Positions 22,081-34,000 of a stretch of DNA of 64,000 bases are shown piece by piece. The notes under the pieces are model-generated. The model did no database searches and had not been told where the DNA came from. It worked only from the letters and a program-made list of their open reading frames with translations. Positions within the stretch are counted from its first letter, which is position 1. Each line of letters begins with the position of its first letter. Origin of the DNA: Rhabdornis inornatus. Taxonomy: Eukaryota > Chordata > Aves > Passeriformes > Rhabdornithidae. The translations under genes were made by a program, and so were the position numbers. The stretch is from the NCBI GenBank assembly GCA_013397075.1, contig VWZS01010175.1, forward strand, positions 65,150-129,149, given 5' to 3'.

Positions 22081-25000
22081 ATTTTACAAAAGTACAATCT
22101 AATGGAAATGTTGGCTATTAACTACTTGGTTTTATTTAATTTTTTCCCCTCTTTCACTCTTTTTCTGTTATTATTCTAGCATCTCCCCATAATTATAAAA
22201 TTTCTTAACAAACACAAATCTGTTTTTCCCTGCTTAATCAATACATATTCTCATGCTAAATAAACTTTTCTAAATGTCTAGGATTCTTCTTTATTTAAAT
22301 TGTAGTGTTTTCAAAATATCCATTTCATTTATTGCTCTGTCTCAAAAATACCATGACACACATTTAAATTGGCAGCAAAGTGAATGCTCCAAAGAGAAAC
22401 TAATCTTCTTGGCTCCATAACAAAGCAATCACACTAGGAAACAAACTAAGAAAAAGAAGGGAAAAAAAACCCAAACAAAACAAAACATGTGAAAAAACCC
22501 CTTTATTAATTTCAGAACATCGAAGATACAGCATATATTACATTTCTTCTTGGTGACTATCTCAAAAATATTAAAACCACATATAACCAAAAAGTTGACA
22601 GATTAAGAAGTGTTCTGTAAACCACCAACCCTCTGATGTTTACAATTTACCTTCTTCTTAGCTTTCTTAAAACACACAGATACTTAGCATCTGGAACATC
22701 TTATAATCAATATATAGTACATTAAATTATGTTTTTCCAGATTAAGATTGTCATATCACTCCTGGGATTTCTAGAGGCAGCCATAGTTCTAGTGTCACAC
22801 TATAACATATAACTGCAGAGTTTATCTGGTCCAGTTGCTTATTATGTTTCTTCATTTCATATTCTATTTAATGTTTGCTCTTCAGGTTGAAAATACAGTT
22901 TTAAGACTTACTACATTTTTACAGATATCATTGTAAATATCATCGTAAATTATATCACAAAATAAGAGAAAGGTTCAGAAAGGAAATATGTTTAAGTATT
23001 ACCTAGATGATTCTATATTCCATTACACAAACAGTTTATCATCTAAATAGGTAAATTGCAGAAGCTAAGTAATGGACTTCCAATTTTAAAACTTTCCCAT
23101 TCATCTCCATAACTGTCACAGCTACTGCTAATTATTTGTTGCATGCACAAGTTTACTCAGATGCTTATATGGACTCCAAATTGATTCTGCATACAGCATA
23201 AACAGCATGCTTCTTAGACATTTTCCTGGAAATCATTATTACTTCTTCGCATCTTTATTATGCTGAACCTAGAAATTTGGCCAAAATTTGCCCTTAGTTT
23301 AATTTTCTTCAGATCTGACACACAGATTTGAAAAGGATAATAACAGAAAAACTACAAATCTTCCAGAACTGTATGGAATAAGGCTGAGCCTTTCCTTCAG
23401 TGATTTCAGTCTTTTGTGACTCACAGAGACAAAAGGCCCGCATAATGACTACAGCTAGCGACTGATCGAAGTCCCAAACACATTGTGTTCTCCAGCAGAC
23501 ATAAACATGTTCTGTGTTCCTACTTGCTCTGAGGATAATAAGGACAATAGGGACTGCTTATGTAGGTTAATGTTAGAATTTGCAGTTTCTTAGCTCTCTC
23601 TCTCATTGCATTAACCCTAACAGCATATTCCCCTCGTTCACAGGACTACTTTTCCTGTTCATTATTGTAGCATTCAACTTGAAAATATGGAGTGTTTGGG
23701 TTTGTTTGCATACACTCTAAAACTCTAAATTCTGTCAATGGGCTTTGGACTGCATCTTTTTCTCCCCGTTCCAACTAAATTTGGTGTCATACACAGTACT
23801 CTGATTTTCTGAAATATCCCTGTTCAATCAGTAAAAGAAAGATACAATGTCAGAAAAAGAGTGCATTTTTAACTGAAGGGGTTTTGTTCCCTAGTTCACG
23901 AGATGGGATTAAACAAATAAATAGAAGAACTTGTGCTGAAGAGCCTTTTCAATTTGCTTCAGTTTAGCTAAAGTGGCAGATGGCAGCTATCTCTGTTCTT
24001 CTCCCAGTCCTGCTCTCTGTATGTCTTCTCTCTGCTGTTCAAAGGAACTCCACACTCTATACAAATTTCAGAAAAAGGAATATTAAGGTGGTAGCTGAAA
24101 GAAGTGCTTTCATGAAAAGCAGGAAGCTGCTTTGTGAAGAAAAAACAAGCTCGCTGTTGACGGAACAGGACGGGGCAGGGGGCAGAGCAGCACGGGTTTG
24201 AGTGGCAACAGAATGCACCAGAATTTAGTATCACCCTAAAGCACTTACTAATCTTTGACTAAGCCTAAATTACAATAATACTGAAACAAAAATGAAGGCA
24301 AATATTTAGGAGTCTGTTACTACATTAAGAACAATTTCTCACCTCACATGGTATTTTGTTGAACAGGAAATGCAGTTTGTGCATTTCCCAGGACCAGTTG
24401 TATATTAATATTTTGTGAATGCTTATTTTATTTAAAAAATAATCATGTTATTCACAGTTCCATGTGATTCTTTAGTTCACTATAATTAGCATAATAAATC
24501 CAAATTATTGGCATACATTCTGGTATGAATATCTAGTGGCTTGACATACAAATTTCTCAGAATTTAAGTAAAACCAGATAATTTTCTAGCCATAATTTTT
24601 TTTAATTTTTAAAGTACTTTTTGCATGGATAACTATATATATTTTCAATAGGTAACTTCCACATTTTAATTTCTAGCAAATTTATCCACTGTTAAATAAT
24701 TAAAGACATATTTCCTACTGTCGCTTCACTTGCTTACAGTTTGCTTCTGGCATATCTAAGGTTTGAATATCATTCAGATTCCACTTTGCTGGCTGCTGTG
24801 TGTATGCAATAATAAGACTTCCTGAACTACCAGACTTCCTCTAAACACAGAAAAAAGATAAGAGGAGAATGGGAATTTATTATTTTTAGATTAAAAAATA
24901 AAATGGCTGAATACTTATAAAAAATGAATTTGAGCAAGGTTATGATTTGTAATTACTTTGAATTTTTATAATTTAGAAACAATAATGCTTCAAATGGGAT

Positions 25001-26018
25001 TTTTTCCATTCCATGTTCCCTTTCACTTAAAAAAAAATTAAATTGCAGAACAGAATCAAAACACTCATTTACTCTCTTCCTTTTTCCTCACTGAAAATTA
25101 AAAGGAAAAGTTTAATGCTCAAAGAGAAAGAAAGAATAAGAATGAGAACTGGAAGATAAAAGTGGGATTCAAAAGGAATTTTTAAAATCAGTTTTTCAGA
25201 AAAAAGGAAGGTAAAAGTATGGGAAGAACATTTAAAATCTTCATTTTTACTCTGGTTGCTTTTTTCCACAAATATAGCTTCTTCTCTAAGATAAACAACT
25301 ATGCATGAGAAACAGGGAATCAGTAGAAAGACAAGCCCTGAAATCCTAAAAAGAAGTTAAGATTTTGAAAATAAGTATATATCTCTGTTTCTAATACATT
25401 TTTTTTCTTTTACTATTTAAAGCAAAAATGAATTCAAGGTCAAAGTGTTGACTAGAATATTTGACTGGGATTTACCTTTCTCACTAAGTTTATTCAGCTA
25501 CACTCCTCCAATACCATTTATCTTTGCAGCTGATCAGGCAATATGTACCTGAAGGAAGACATAGAACTGCTTTACCACCCATCAGCTGGAAGAGTTAGAG
25601 GGAAAAAAAGCAACAAGGCCAAACAAAACAGGTTTATATGTCCCTTAATGTGCTTTTCTCCACATGAAATGTCCTGATCATATGAAGAGAGGGATCAAAT
25701 AAACAAATTATGATATATCAAACCTTTTTTTTTTAAAGTTGTTAAGGAAGACAAGCGTGTGTTACCACTATTTTTGTCTATAGTTTTATCCATAAAGAAA
25801 ATTCACCCTTTATTTTATCCAAGCAATGAGCTGAATCTAAAGTTTTATGAGGGTTTTTTTTTCTATTAGGTAAACAAAACACTTTTTTGACTTTCTTTCC
25901 TCTAAACACCAACAAATTAAAACAACCACTGTTGCTTAGAATCCCAAATCTCATTTTTGTTAGCACTCTAGTCTCTTGTGGCTAAAGCAGTGTGTGTTTC
26001 AAGATAAGGGCTTATATT
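22081..26018. other. 4 kb AT-rich DNA, no firm gene
   Basis: Long A/T-rich stretches, including an A/C-rich run near 22458-22500. The single item of note is the small frame with a signal-peptide-like start at 23980, listed separately. No repeat was recognised. Confidence 0.45.
23980..24201 (+). CDS. Small frame with signal-peptide-like N-terminus, doubtful
   Basis: An ATG opens a 73-codon frame whose first 20 residues (MAAISVLLPVLLSVCLLSAV) look like a secretory signal peptide: short N-region, leucine-rich core, small residue near the end. The rest is basic and serine-rich with two potential N-glycosylation-like positions at most and no known domain. The base at -3 is C, a weak start context. 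There is no nearby promoter signature and no clear splice donor, though a local rise in GC and CpG occurs at 24150-24200. Chance hydrophobic frames of this size are common, so confidence is low. Confidence 0.12.
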   Translation: MAAISVLLPVLLSVCLLSAVQRNSTLYTNFRKRNIKVVAERSAFMKSRKLLCEEKTSSLLTEQDGAGGRAARV

Positions 26019-26135
26019 CACAGAATCACAGAATATTCTGAGTTGGAATTAATCCACAAGGATCATTAAATTCAACCCTTAAGTAAATGTGTATGAGGAT
26101 TGAACCCACAACCTTGGTGTTAGTACCGTGCTCTA
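26019..26135 (-). mobile_element. TguSINE1-like SINE (tRNA-Ile head, CR1-type tail)
   Basis: Read on the minus strand, 26135 to about 26085 resembles tRNA-Ile from the D-stem/anticodon region through the T arm: AGAGCACGGTACTAACACC, then a T-loop/B-box GGGTTCAATCC at 26096-26106. It then passes into GATCCTTGTGG and a tail with ATTCTGTGATTCTGTG at about 26022-26037. This tRNA-plus-CR1-tail order is the known layout of the songbird SINE TguSINE1. The 5' part with the A box is missing or too diverged, so the copy is truncated and presumably dead. It relied on CR1 enzymes in trans. Confidence 0.8.
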
Positions 26136-27952
26136 TTCTGTCTGTGGGTCTTTCTCGATGCCTTCCATTGGTTGGTAATTTTCTTAGTTCGTCATGCATT
26201 TAGCTCCAGCAAATATTGGTAACAGTGCTCCATCTGAATTTCTGTCTTAAGGAAACTCCATCTAACAACAAAATTTACTTTCACCTTTGGAAGCTGCTCC
26301 GTGTTTTGAATACTGGCTCCTTTTTTTCAGTTATCTATTCCATGAACTGATGTATTTACCTCTCACATCTATGCTGGGTATATGGCAAAAGTTATGTCCA
26401 TAAGCTTCAGAAACATTTTCATTGCCTCTGAGAGCAAACATCAAGTTGCCCACAGGGTTTTAGGGTAGGCTTCTGACGTACAGCAGGGATTGAAAGCTTT
26501 TTCTTTCTCAAAGAAGAAACTTCTGCTTTTCATTTCCATCTGCACTAGCCCACACTCCTACAGCTTACTTAAAACAAGTGCTGGTGATAATTTGATAACA
26601 AGATAAACTGATTCACCTCATTAAAATGGCAAAAAAAAAAAATCCCTAACTTTGCAGAAAATAAAAAACAAACAAACAAAACAAACAGAAAAAAACAAAC
26701 AAAAAAAACAACAAGGGCTGCAGGCAGGGCTTAGCCAGGTTAAAGATACAGAATGTTAAAACCAGTACCAGGCAGGAGTACATAATTCAGCTGATTGCAG
26801 GAACAAGTACAGAAGGGAAGCAAAGAAAAGATTACTCAAATGAGCTTATGAAAAGGTGATTTTTTTTCATTTCTTTTTTCTTTTTCTGTTACTGCTAGCC
26901 TGTAATTTGGCACAATTGTAAAGAGAAATCAAAACAAATTAAACTGAGCAGGCATTGTCAACTCATATTTAACTTTGAAGTCTGTTGCTTCTACAACAGA
27001 CTTAAGAAGGGATTGTATGTTCCTTTTCCAACTATACAGGCTATTCTAAGATATTGCCTCTACCTACATGTCACATCTTTTCTCAGTACAACTGATTGCT
27101 TGATTTGCCAATTATGACTCCTAAGGCTGCCTGTAATATGCCAATGTATAGATAAGACATTAAAACTGTTAATTTTTGTTGATGATGTCAGTTTCAGTTG
27201 AAGGCAGTAAGACAGTAGCAGCTATTTTCTTAGCAGAGACAAAGCCTCTGTCAGAGACAGATCCTCTGTCACAGGATTACGGACTGTGGCAGTTTGTAGA
27301 GGCTAACCAGTAGTGCTTAGATCTTCTATGAAAAGTTGCATCTTGTGTCACCAGTGTGTTAGAAAGCTCCATGCTGATTGCCAGTTGCTAAAGCTTCTGT
27401 AAGGAAGCTTCAATCCTATCTGAAGTGCAAGAGAGGAGATCTGGAAATGACTAAGGAAAAACAGGTGTAAAATGGTTGAAGATGTAACTGAGGCATGGGG
27501 TATTTTATAAATATAAAATATATAAATGAGGAGTTAGCAGGGAATCCACAATTAAAACGAGTGCATCAAACAATAGCAGAAGTCCTGGCTGACAAGACCT
27601 GAAAATTCAGCTCCTAAAAGGGAAACTGTTCATACTTTTCTGTGGTTGTATGTGACAAAAACTGGGACTTGGTGTCAGACAAAGGAAACTGATGGCTCTG
27701 ATCTCTTTGTCAGGAATCCTCACCGAAGAGAAATAGTGACAGCCTCAATCACCCCTAAAATGAACTATTTTAACCAACTATTCCACTTACCTCTATTGCC
27801 AAATTCATTTGACATATAGTCTACGAAAGGTCACAAAGAAGACTGTGCCAGTGATGAATCCCACTGCTTTCCCACTATGTCATAAGGCCAAAACAGTTCC
27901 TAGGTCCTGACTATGGGGATGCCAAAGGTCATTCTTTGGAAAAGCATGTTTG
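26136..27952. other. AT-rich DNA, no gene seen
   Basis: No gene or recognisable repeat apart from the A/C-rich tract. Short duplications of CCTCTGTCA occur near 27245-27275. Confidence 0.45.
26631..26714. repeat. A-rich (CAAA)n low-complexity tract
   Basis: A 12-base A-run, a short unique piece, and then CAAA/ACAAAC units. C and A dominate with few G or T. Possibly a decayed A-rich tail. Confidence 0.75.
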
Positions 27953-27999
27953 TGAATCACTGAATTGTTAGGGTTGGAAGGGACCTCTAGAGATCATCT
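27953..27999 (-). mobile_element. CR1 LINE 3' end stub
   Basis: GAATCACTGAATTGTTAGGG and TTGGAAGGGACCTCTAGAGA follow the reverse complement of the CR1 3' end very closely. Homology stops abruptly after GATCATCT. At about 47 bp this is an extreme 5' truncation, typical of CR1, and its low divergence suggests a fairly recent insertion. Confidence 0.85.
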
Positions 28000-30929
28000 A
28001 TTTATTTTATAAATTATTTCCCACATCACAAACTCAGGAGAAGAGAAAGAAATCTGTTGATCTAGGACAACAAACAAAAAGCCTTCTATGACCCAGAGAG
28101 AGTGAAAAAAACCAGAGTTTTCAGATTCTGCATGCTTTTTTTCGCATGTGCGAAAAGTGCCGCTCCACTTGATTTGGTCCATTTTATCCATGCTATTTCA
28201 AAACTGCAAAATTCAGTGGTATGGTCTCAAGATTGCATTACTGAGCAATTGCTTAGTTGAGCAAAAGATACATACTGGGCCAGTGTTAAACAGAAACTGA
28301 ACCCATCAAGATTATGAGATAGTTTGGGTGATAGCTATAGTCTTTCTGTTTGCCAAAGTAATTGTTTGCTCTTGTACATCTACTACGCATTTGCCAAAAC
28401 TATTTTAAAAATACCAAATATTTTAATTTTTACTGCTTTCCTTGAGAGACCATTCCCCAGCCCAATAAATTTAGCTGTCAAGATGTAAAAGACTAACTCT
28501 GAGTATTTTCACTTTCTTAGGTACAGTTCTGCCTACATTCATTCTCAAGCCTAAATTAGCTATTTTTTATCCTGAAAATTTGCTTCAGAGTTTTGCTATT
28601 CTAGCATTGCAAGTTTTAAATGATACATGACTTACCTACATCAGGGACCAACTGGAAGCAGTAAAGTTGGAACTACTGACTGTTTCTAAATATTGTATAA
28701 TCTTGAGAGAATGAGAGGAAACACATTTTCTTTCAAAGGCCTCTGCAGAGAGAGCCCTCTTACCATGTGTCAGATTACATCTCTGACATCCCTCTGGGTG
28801 AGCCTCAACACTGTGTAACTTCCTTCCAGAACAGTATGTAGCTTGATGTAAATGTTTTTATATATTTTTTTTTTAAATCAAATTGTATGCAGATTTTCCA
28901 TAAATTTCACTACATTTTTTTTTCTAGGCTATTATATTTTATATACGTTTAAAGTGCTTTGGAAATTAAGTCTAGTCAACTGAAATGAATTGTAATTTCA
29001 TATTTTATTTCTCTCAATCTGAAAATAATAGCCAAAAATTTATACATATATTCAATATGATCTTCTGTAAATTGATCTTCCAGTCATCCTTTAGTCAGAA
29101 CAAAAGGATGTGTACCCAGAACAATTCTTGTTTTTTGTGTTTTTTTTTTTTATAACTTTAGTCATTTACTTTGTGCTTGACTGCTTTGCCTTTTATTATT
29201 CGGCACCATTACTGCCTACCCATAATCTGGCATTATGACTTCGGACTTCACTGGTTGAATGGCTTTTTTTTTTTATTACACATATTGGAAAAGTAAACAA
29301 ATTATGTGTCATATGATCCTCTCAACAAGTCAGAAAAAGATCATCAGGAAGTAAAAGGATTGATTTATGCTAATTTCTCTTTTGCCTTAATGGCTACAAT
29401 CAGATTACAATCTGAAAAAAATAATAAAAATAGAAGGCTACCTGAAACATAGTACAGACACAGTGCTGTGTCACTCCCAGCTCTTTGGAGCCTCAGTGGC
29501 ATGAGAAGGTTCAAATTTCTGATTTGATAGCAGCTAATAAATTAATATATTTCAGTTGGTCAGCTTGATCCAATTTCAGAAACTAGGGTCTGTCATGAAG
29601 TCCAGCTTTGGGTTATCCAGAAGGAGCTGATTCAACTTCAGAGGATACAAGGAGGTTCTATCAACTGATTAGCAGCTGCCTCTGGTCATCATTGGTTCAA
29701 ATCTTGAAAGGTTTACCATTAAAGTGCTCCTTGCTTAAAAGCAATTATATCCTTTCTGTGGGTAGTGATATATCTGTTCTCATACTTTAGTTCAGCAAAT
29801 TAAAGTTATTAAATGCATTTTTAAATACTCTAAATATTACTAGTACATTAATACTTTCAAGTTTTTCTGTCTTTTTCTAAATGCAGAGAATATTGTCTTA
29901 TCACTCTACTGTGCCTGAACTGAACTTGTTTCTTCACAAATCTGTGGGTTTGAACCTATATTTCAGTATGAAGTTTAACTAGAGGAAACCTAATATGTTC
30001 CTACAAAATAGGATGTCCCAGTATCCTGTTTAAAATAGTAATTTAAACTCTTGCCAGTAACTGATATTAAGGTTAACCACCTCCTCAGGAATTGCATTAA
30101 GCTTGAGGATGATTGATATAACCAAAACCAATTTGAGTAAAGTAATTTAACATGCAGCAGATGATATTCACAGATGGGATTTCCCACTTGTGTCACTTTG
30201 GGGATAGAGCTAGTGTTATGAAAAAAATGAATCATACAATTTTTTACATACTTACTATAGGAACTCCCCTAAAGGATGCTGAAACTGACAAGATTTTTGT
30301 TTCAACACATTTAATCAATGCTTTTTGAGATAGAGGCAATCTTTCTGAAGAAATCAGAATTTAATCCAACTTAATTTATGCCTTTTTTTTGGATAGCAAT
30401 TTGTCCAAACTACAGACAAGCACTGAAAACATACTGATTTAGTTGCCTTCTTTGATTACTTTTTTCAATCAACCTGTTCACCCTTGTCACACACTAATGA
30501 GCAACTGTTCCACTGAAACTCTTAACAGATCATCTATAAGCAAAATTAACAACTAAAATTACATAGTTCAGAGAGGAATGTGTTTAAAGCACAAACTCAC
30601 ATTTTGTTCTAGGTGTATAAGTTAATATATGGAAAAGTATAAAACTCATTGACTTTCAGTGCTCTTATGTTAAGGGTATGAGTGGAAATATGAACTGGGA
30701 ATTTGTATCATGAAACCCAAAATACAAAGGTAATAAATATTTATTTTTCTTATTTAAATAAATACAATTGCTAATGCGAGTAGCAACAGAAGATCAGGAC
30801 TCCTGGGTTCACAGTATTCAATAAATGCAGGAGAAAATACATGGCATAGCCCCATTCCCCAGAAGCCAGAATAGGAGCACGCCTCATGACTTTGTAATTT
30901 TGAGTATTTACAGTTTTATCAACAACTCT
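28000..30929. other. AT-rich DNA, no gene seen
   Basis: No gene, RNA or transposon was recognised. T-runs of about ten bases occur near 28865, 29141 and 29264. Confidence 0.45.
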
Positions 30930-31093
30930 GTTTTTTGGGGTGTTTTTTTTTGGTTTTTTTTTTGTTTGGTTGGTTGGTTGGTTGGTTGGTTTTTTTGGGG
31001 GAGGGGGTGGGGTTTTTTTTTTGTTTTTTTTTTTTTCCTTGGGTTTTTGTTTTGTTTTGTTTTGTTTTTTGTTTTGTTTTGTTTTGTTTTTTA
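30930..31093. repeat. 164-bp T/G-only strand-asymmetric tract
   Basis: Almost every base is T or G. It contains a GGTT block (about 30967-30990), a G-run block GGGGGAGGGGGTGGGG (about 30997-31012) and GTTTT pentamers (31050-31092). It yields false glycine/phenylalanine-rich or KKKTKKK frames. The opposite strand is A/C-rich, like the other A/C tracts in the window. Confidence 0.9.
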
Positions 31094-34000
31094 CAACCAC
31101 AGATGTAAGACAAGGACATTGAATATAACATTGCAATATGACCTAACAAAAAGAAGCACGAACATCCCTTCATGTCTGACAGCTGAAGCCTATATGTTCC
31201 CACAAATTTACAATCTAGAACTTGTTCACACTGTAGGTGATGCATCCCCCAGGCTTCCCACAAAAATGTTTCCAGAGAACATAATTAAGATTTACCTTTA
31301 AAATCATCCACATTTTTTTCAGCAAGAGTTGGTTTGGTTTTGTTTTTTAAATCATTAACACACTCTAATTTACAATGGTAATATTGAAACAAGATACCAA
31401 ACAGCTGAAAACTACCTTACCATTATTGTCAGTTGTCTATGGGCAGAAGCAGATCATTCATTAATTCTTGGCAACCACTCTTTTGTTCATATTCCAGATA
31501 AGGTTACACTACTGCACCTGATTTGACTTTAAAATCCTGCTGCAGAGATGTATTTTCCTTCTATCCGAAGTAGACTGAAATACTGAGACTGCTTTACATT
31601 AAAAGTTATGCAACTGCTCTTTAAGCATCTGAAGAACTGTATTATACCACCCTAGGAACTCGAGTTTGCTATTCCAAACCTTTCACTGCTTTGTACAGCA
31701 GGACAAGTCTTTGAATTTTACAGTGACAGACTATATGGAGTTTGATTTCCAACTGAACTTCCCAGTTTTATAACAAATGAGGCTTCACTGAAATCAATGA
31801 GATGCAATTGCAGCTCAAAGTTGCTCTTTGCTGGTACAGTGCCATTTGGAACAGGGAGGTATAGACAGTAGATGACCTGTTTTAGTTATGCTGACCTCTG
31901 AGGGGAAGCAATATGGGTGAATTGAGTATCCCCAGCAGATGTAATTCAGAACTTGAACTGGAAATGGGGTGCTATGTTTTACACACTTGACTGTAAACTG
32001 CACCTGCTCAGGTACAAGTGCAATTCTGCTTAGCACAGAAGGTAGGCGTTTGGGGAAGAAAAATTTGGGTCAGACCCAACTCAGCTAAATCCATGCACAT
32101 ATTTGAGCTACTATCCTAGCTGTTATAACTAATTCCCTAGAACTCAAATTAAATCTCTCTCAGTCTGATTCTCTTGCATAGAGCCAAGAGACTTCTTTCA
32201 TAAAACCATAATATACAAACTATCTCTCTTTTCAATGACCAAAGCAGAAATCTATCAAGTTAAAATTTGGTGTGTGGAGTGTGTAATTGGGAGATAATGA
32301 CGATAAATATTCATTTTATCTCATTGAACATTATGGTATTTCAGGTAAAAAAATGGATGGAAAATAAAAAAGACTTAAGTACGAAAGAAAAAGGGATGAA
32401 AGTTATAATCAAACACAAGGGAATGAAGATGAATTAGCAAGTGCTCTCAGTGTACTGTCTTCATAGCAAGAAGAGAAGACATGTTCATTTGAGTGAGGAG
32501 TTCATTTTGCAGCCCAAATGATGTTAAGGATATTCAGAAACCTTTTTGCGCAATGGCGTTGAAACTGGCACCAGTAATAGACAGTGCTGCACTGTGCCAT
32601 TGCAGCTGGGTAGGAATCCAAGTGCTAGCTTTTTGAAAACCTAACAAAGATTCTTTTGGAGTCTTTACATTTCAATGTAACTGAATTAAAGAACTGACAC
32701 ATCCCAGTTTATCTGCCATCCTTTATGCCAACGCAGAAGCTTTAACAGTCATGGATATTGCATTTTCCCGGGGTAGTTGCTTAGAAAACATTAACATTTC
32801 CACTAATTTGGGGTTTTAATAACTACCGTATCAACCAAATATGTTACCATAAAGAACTGCTTTAAAAAAAAAATCAAAATCCACTGTAAAATTCTGTGTG
32901 TATTACACCTGTAAGGAACCAATTATATTAGAAAATTTCCCCTCTCCTTAGCTACGCCATAAAGAATTTATTATAAACCACTGAAAAATTGTTCTTATGA
33001 TCATTTTTCCCAAGGTATGGAAAAAAAATCAAAAAGACCATTTTATAAATAAATTGTGGAAAAGGTACACATTAAGGACAAGATTGCAACACCCTTACTC
33101 ACTCCAAATAATAATGCTGAATTTAACTGGATCAACTATAGTCAAAGGGATTGCCTACAAAAAGAAGGCAGTTTTTATATGATGAAGAAAAATCTATATC
33201 TATGAAAGTAATAAGATTATGTGATTGAAAAATACACACAGGTAAATATCATGGTGACATTTACTGTTTTTTACAAGCTGAATCATGAAAAGCTCCTTCT
33301 GGAGGCAACCAAGAAATATTGTGACCAAACAAGATATTTAGAGTAAAGAATATATGTCATATACTCACCAAAGACAACACACACACTATTTTTTTTGTTG
33401 CATCACGAAAGAGTGTGCAAGTATAACTGCTGGGGGACTGGAACCCAAAACATAGACACATGCTCTTAATATTTTACTCACAGCAACATCCACATTGTAT
33501 GTCTTACACACAAACCTGTCTTCATTTTTTAAATGATGATGTCATCACTTATCAACTCTCAAATATTATGTTCCCATTACTGCTATATTCCCTTGTTCCA
33601 GAAATTGGATTTAAGATGATTTCTCTAGTCACTCAAAAGCCAAAACCATTTTCTGTCACAGGGCTGCTCTTCTAAAGTTTGTAGCTTCATAAATTTCAGA
33701 ACTCATAGGGATCTAATCTTATTTTCAAGCTATTTCAAGTGCAATAACAATTCTACCTAAATATTTAAAATTGATTAACTGCAAATTGAACCTGTTCCAG
33801 TAAGGTCTCAGTTTACAAAATGTAGATAACAGTTGCAAAAATACCCAAATCCTATGCAAATTCTTTGTGAGGTCCAAACATAAAAGCAAGATCTTTCTTC
33901 CTGGAGATCTATGAGACTGTGATTTTTCAAGTCTATCAGACTTTCCTACAGTTCCTTTTTGTCAGCAATTTGACCAAATTTTTCTTTGGAAGACACCTTT

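Noticed and set aside
23967..23985. CTCF-like GGCAGATGGCAG word
   Set aside because: The first two core cytosines are missing.
26083..26135. A tRNA-Ile gene or pseudogene
   Set aside because: The tRNA-like part is fused to a CR1-type tail and lacks the acceptor stem and A box, so it is the head of a SINE.
30967..30990. Interstitial telomere-like GGTTGGTT array
   Set aside because: The unit is GGTT, not TTAGGG, and it grades into T-rich simple sequence.
30771..31301. Frames rich in G/F/W/L or K/T/P over 110-158 codons
   Set aside because: Produced by the T/G-only tract; flanks show no coding features.
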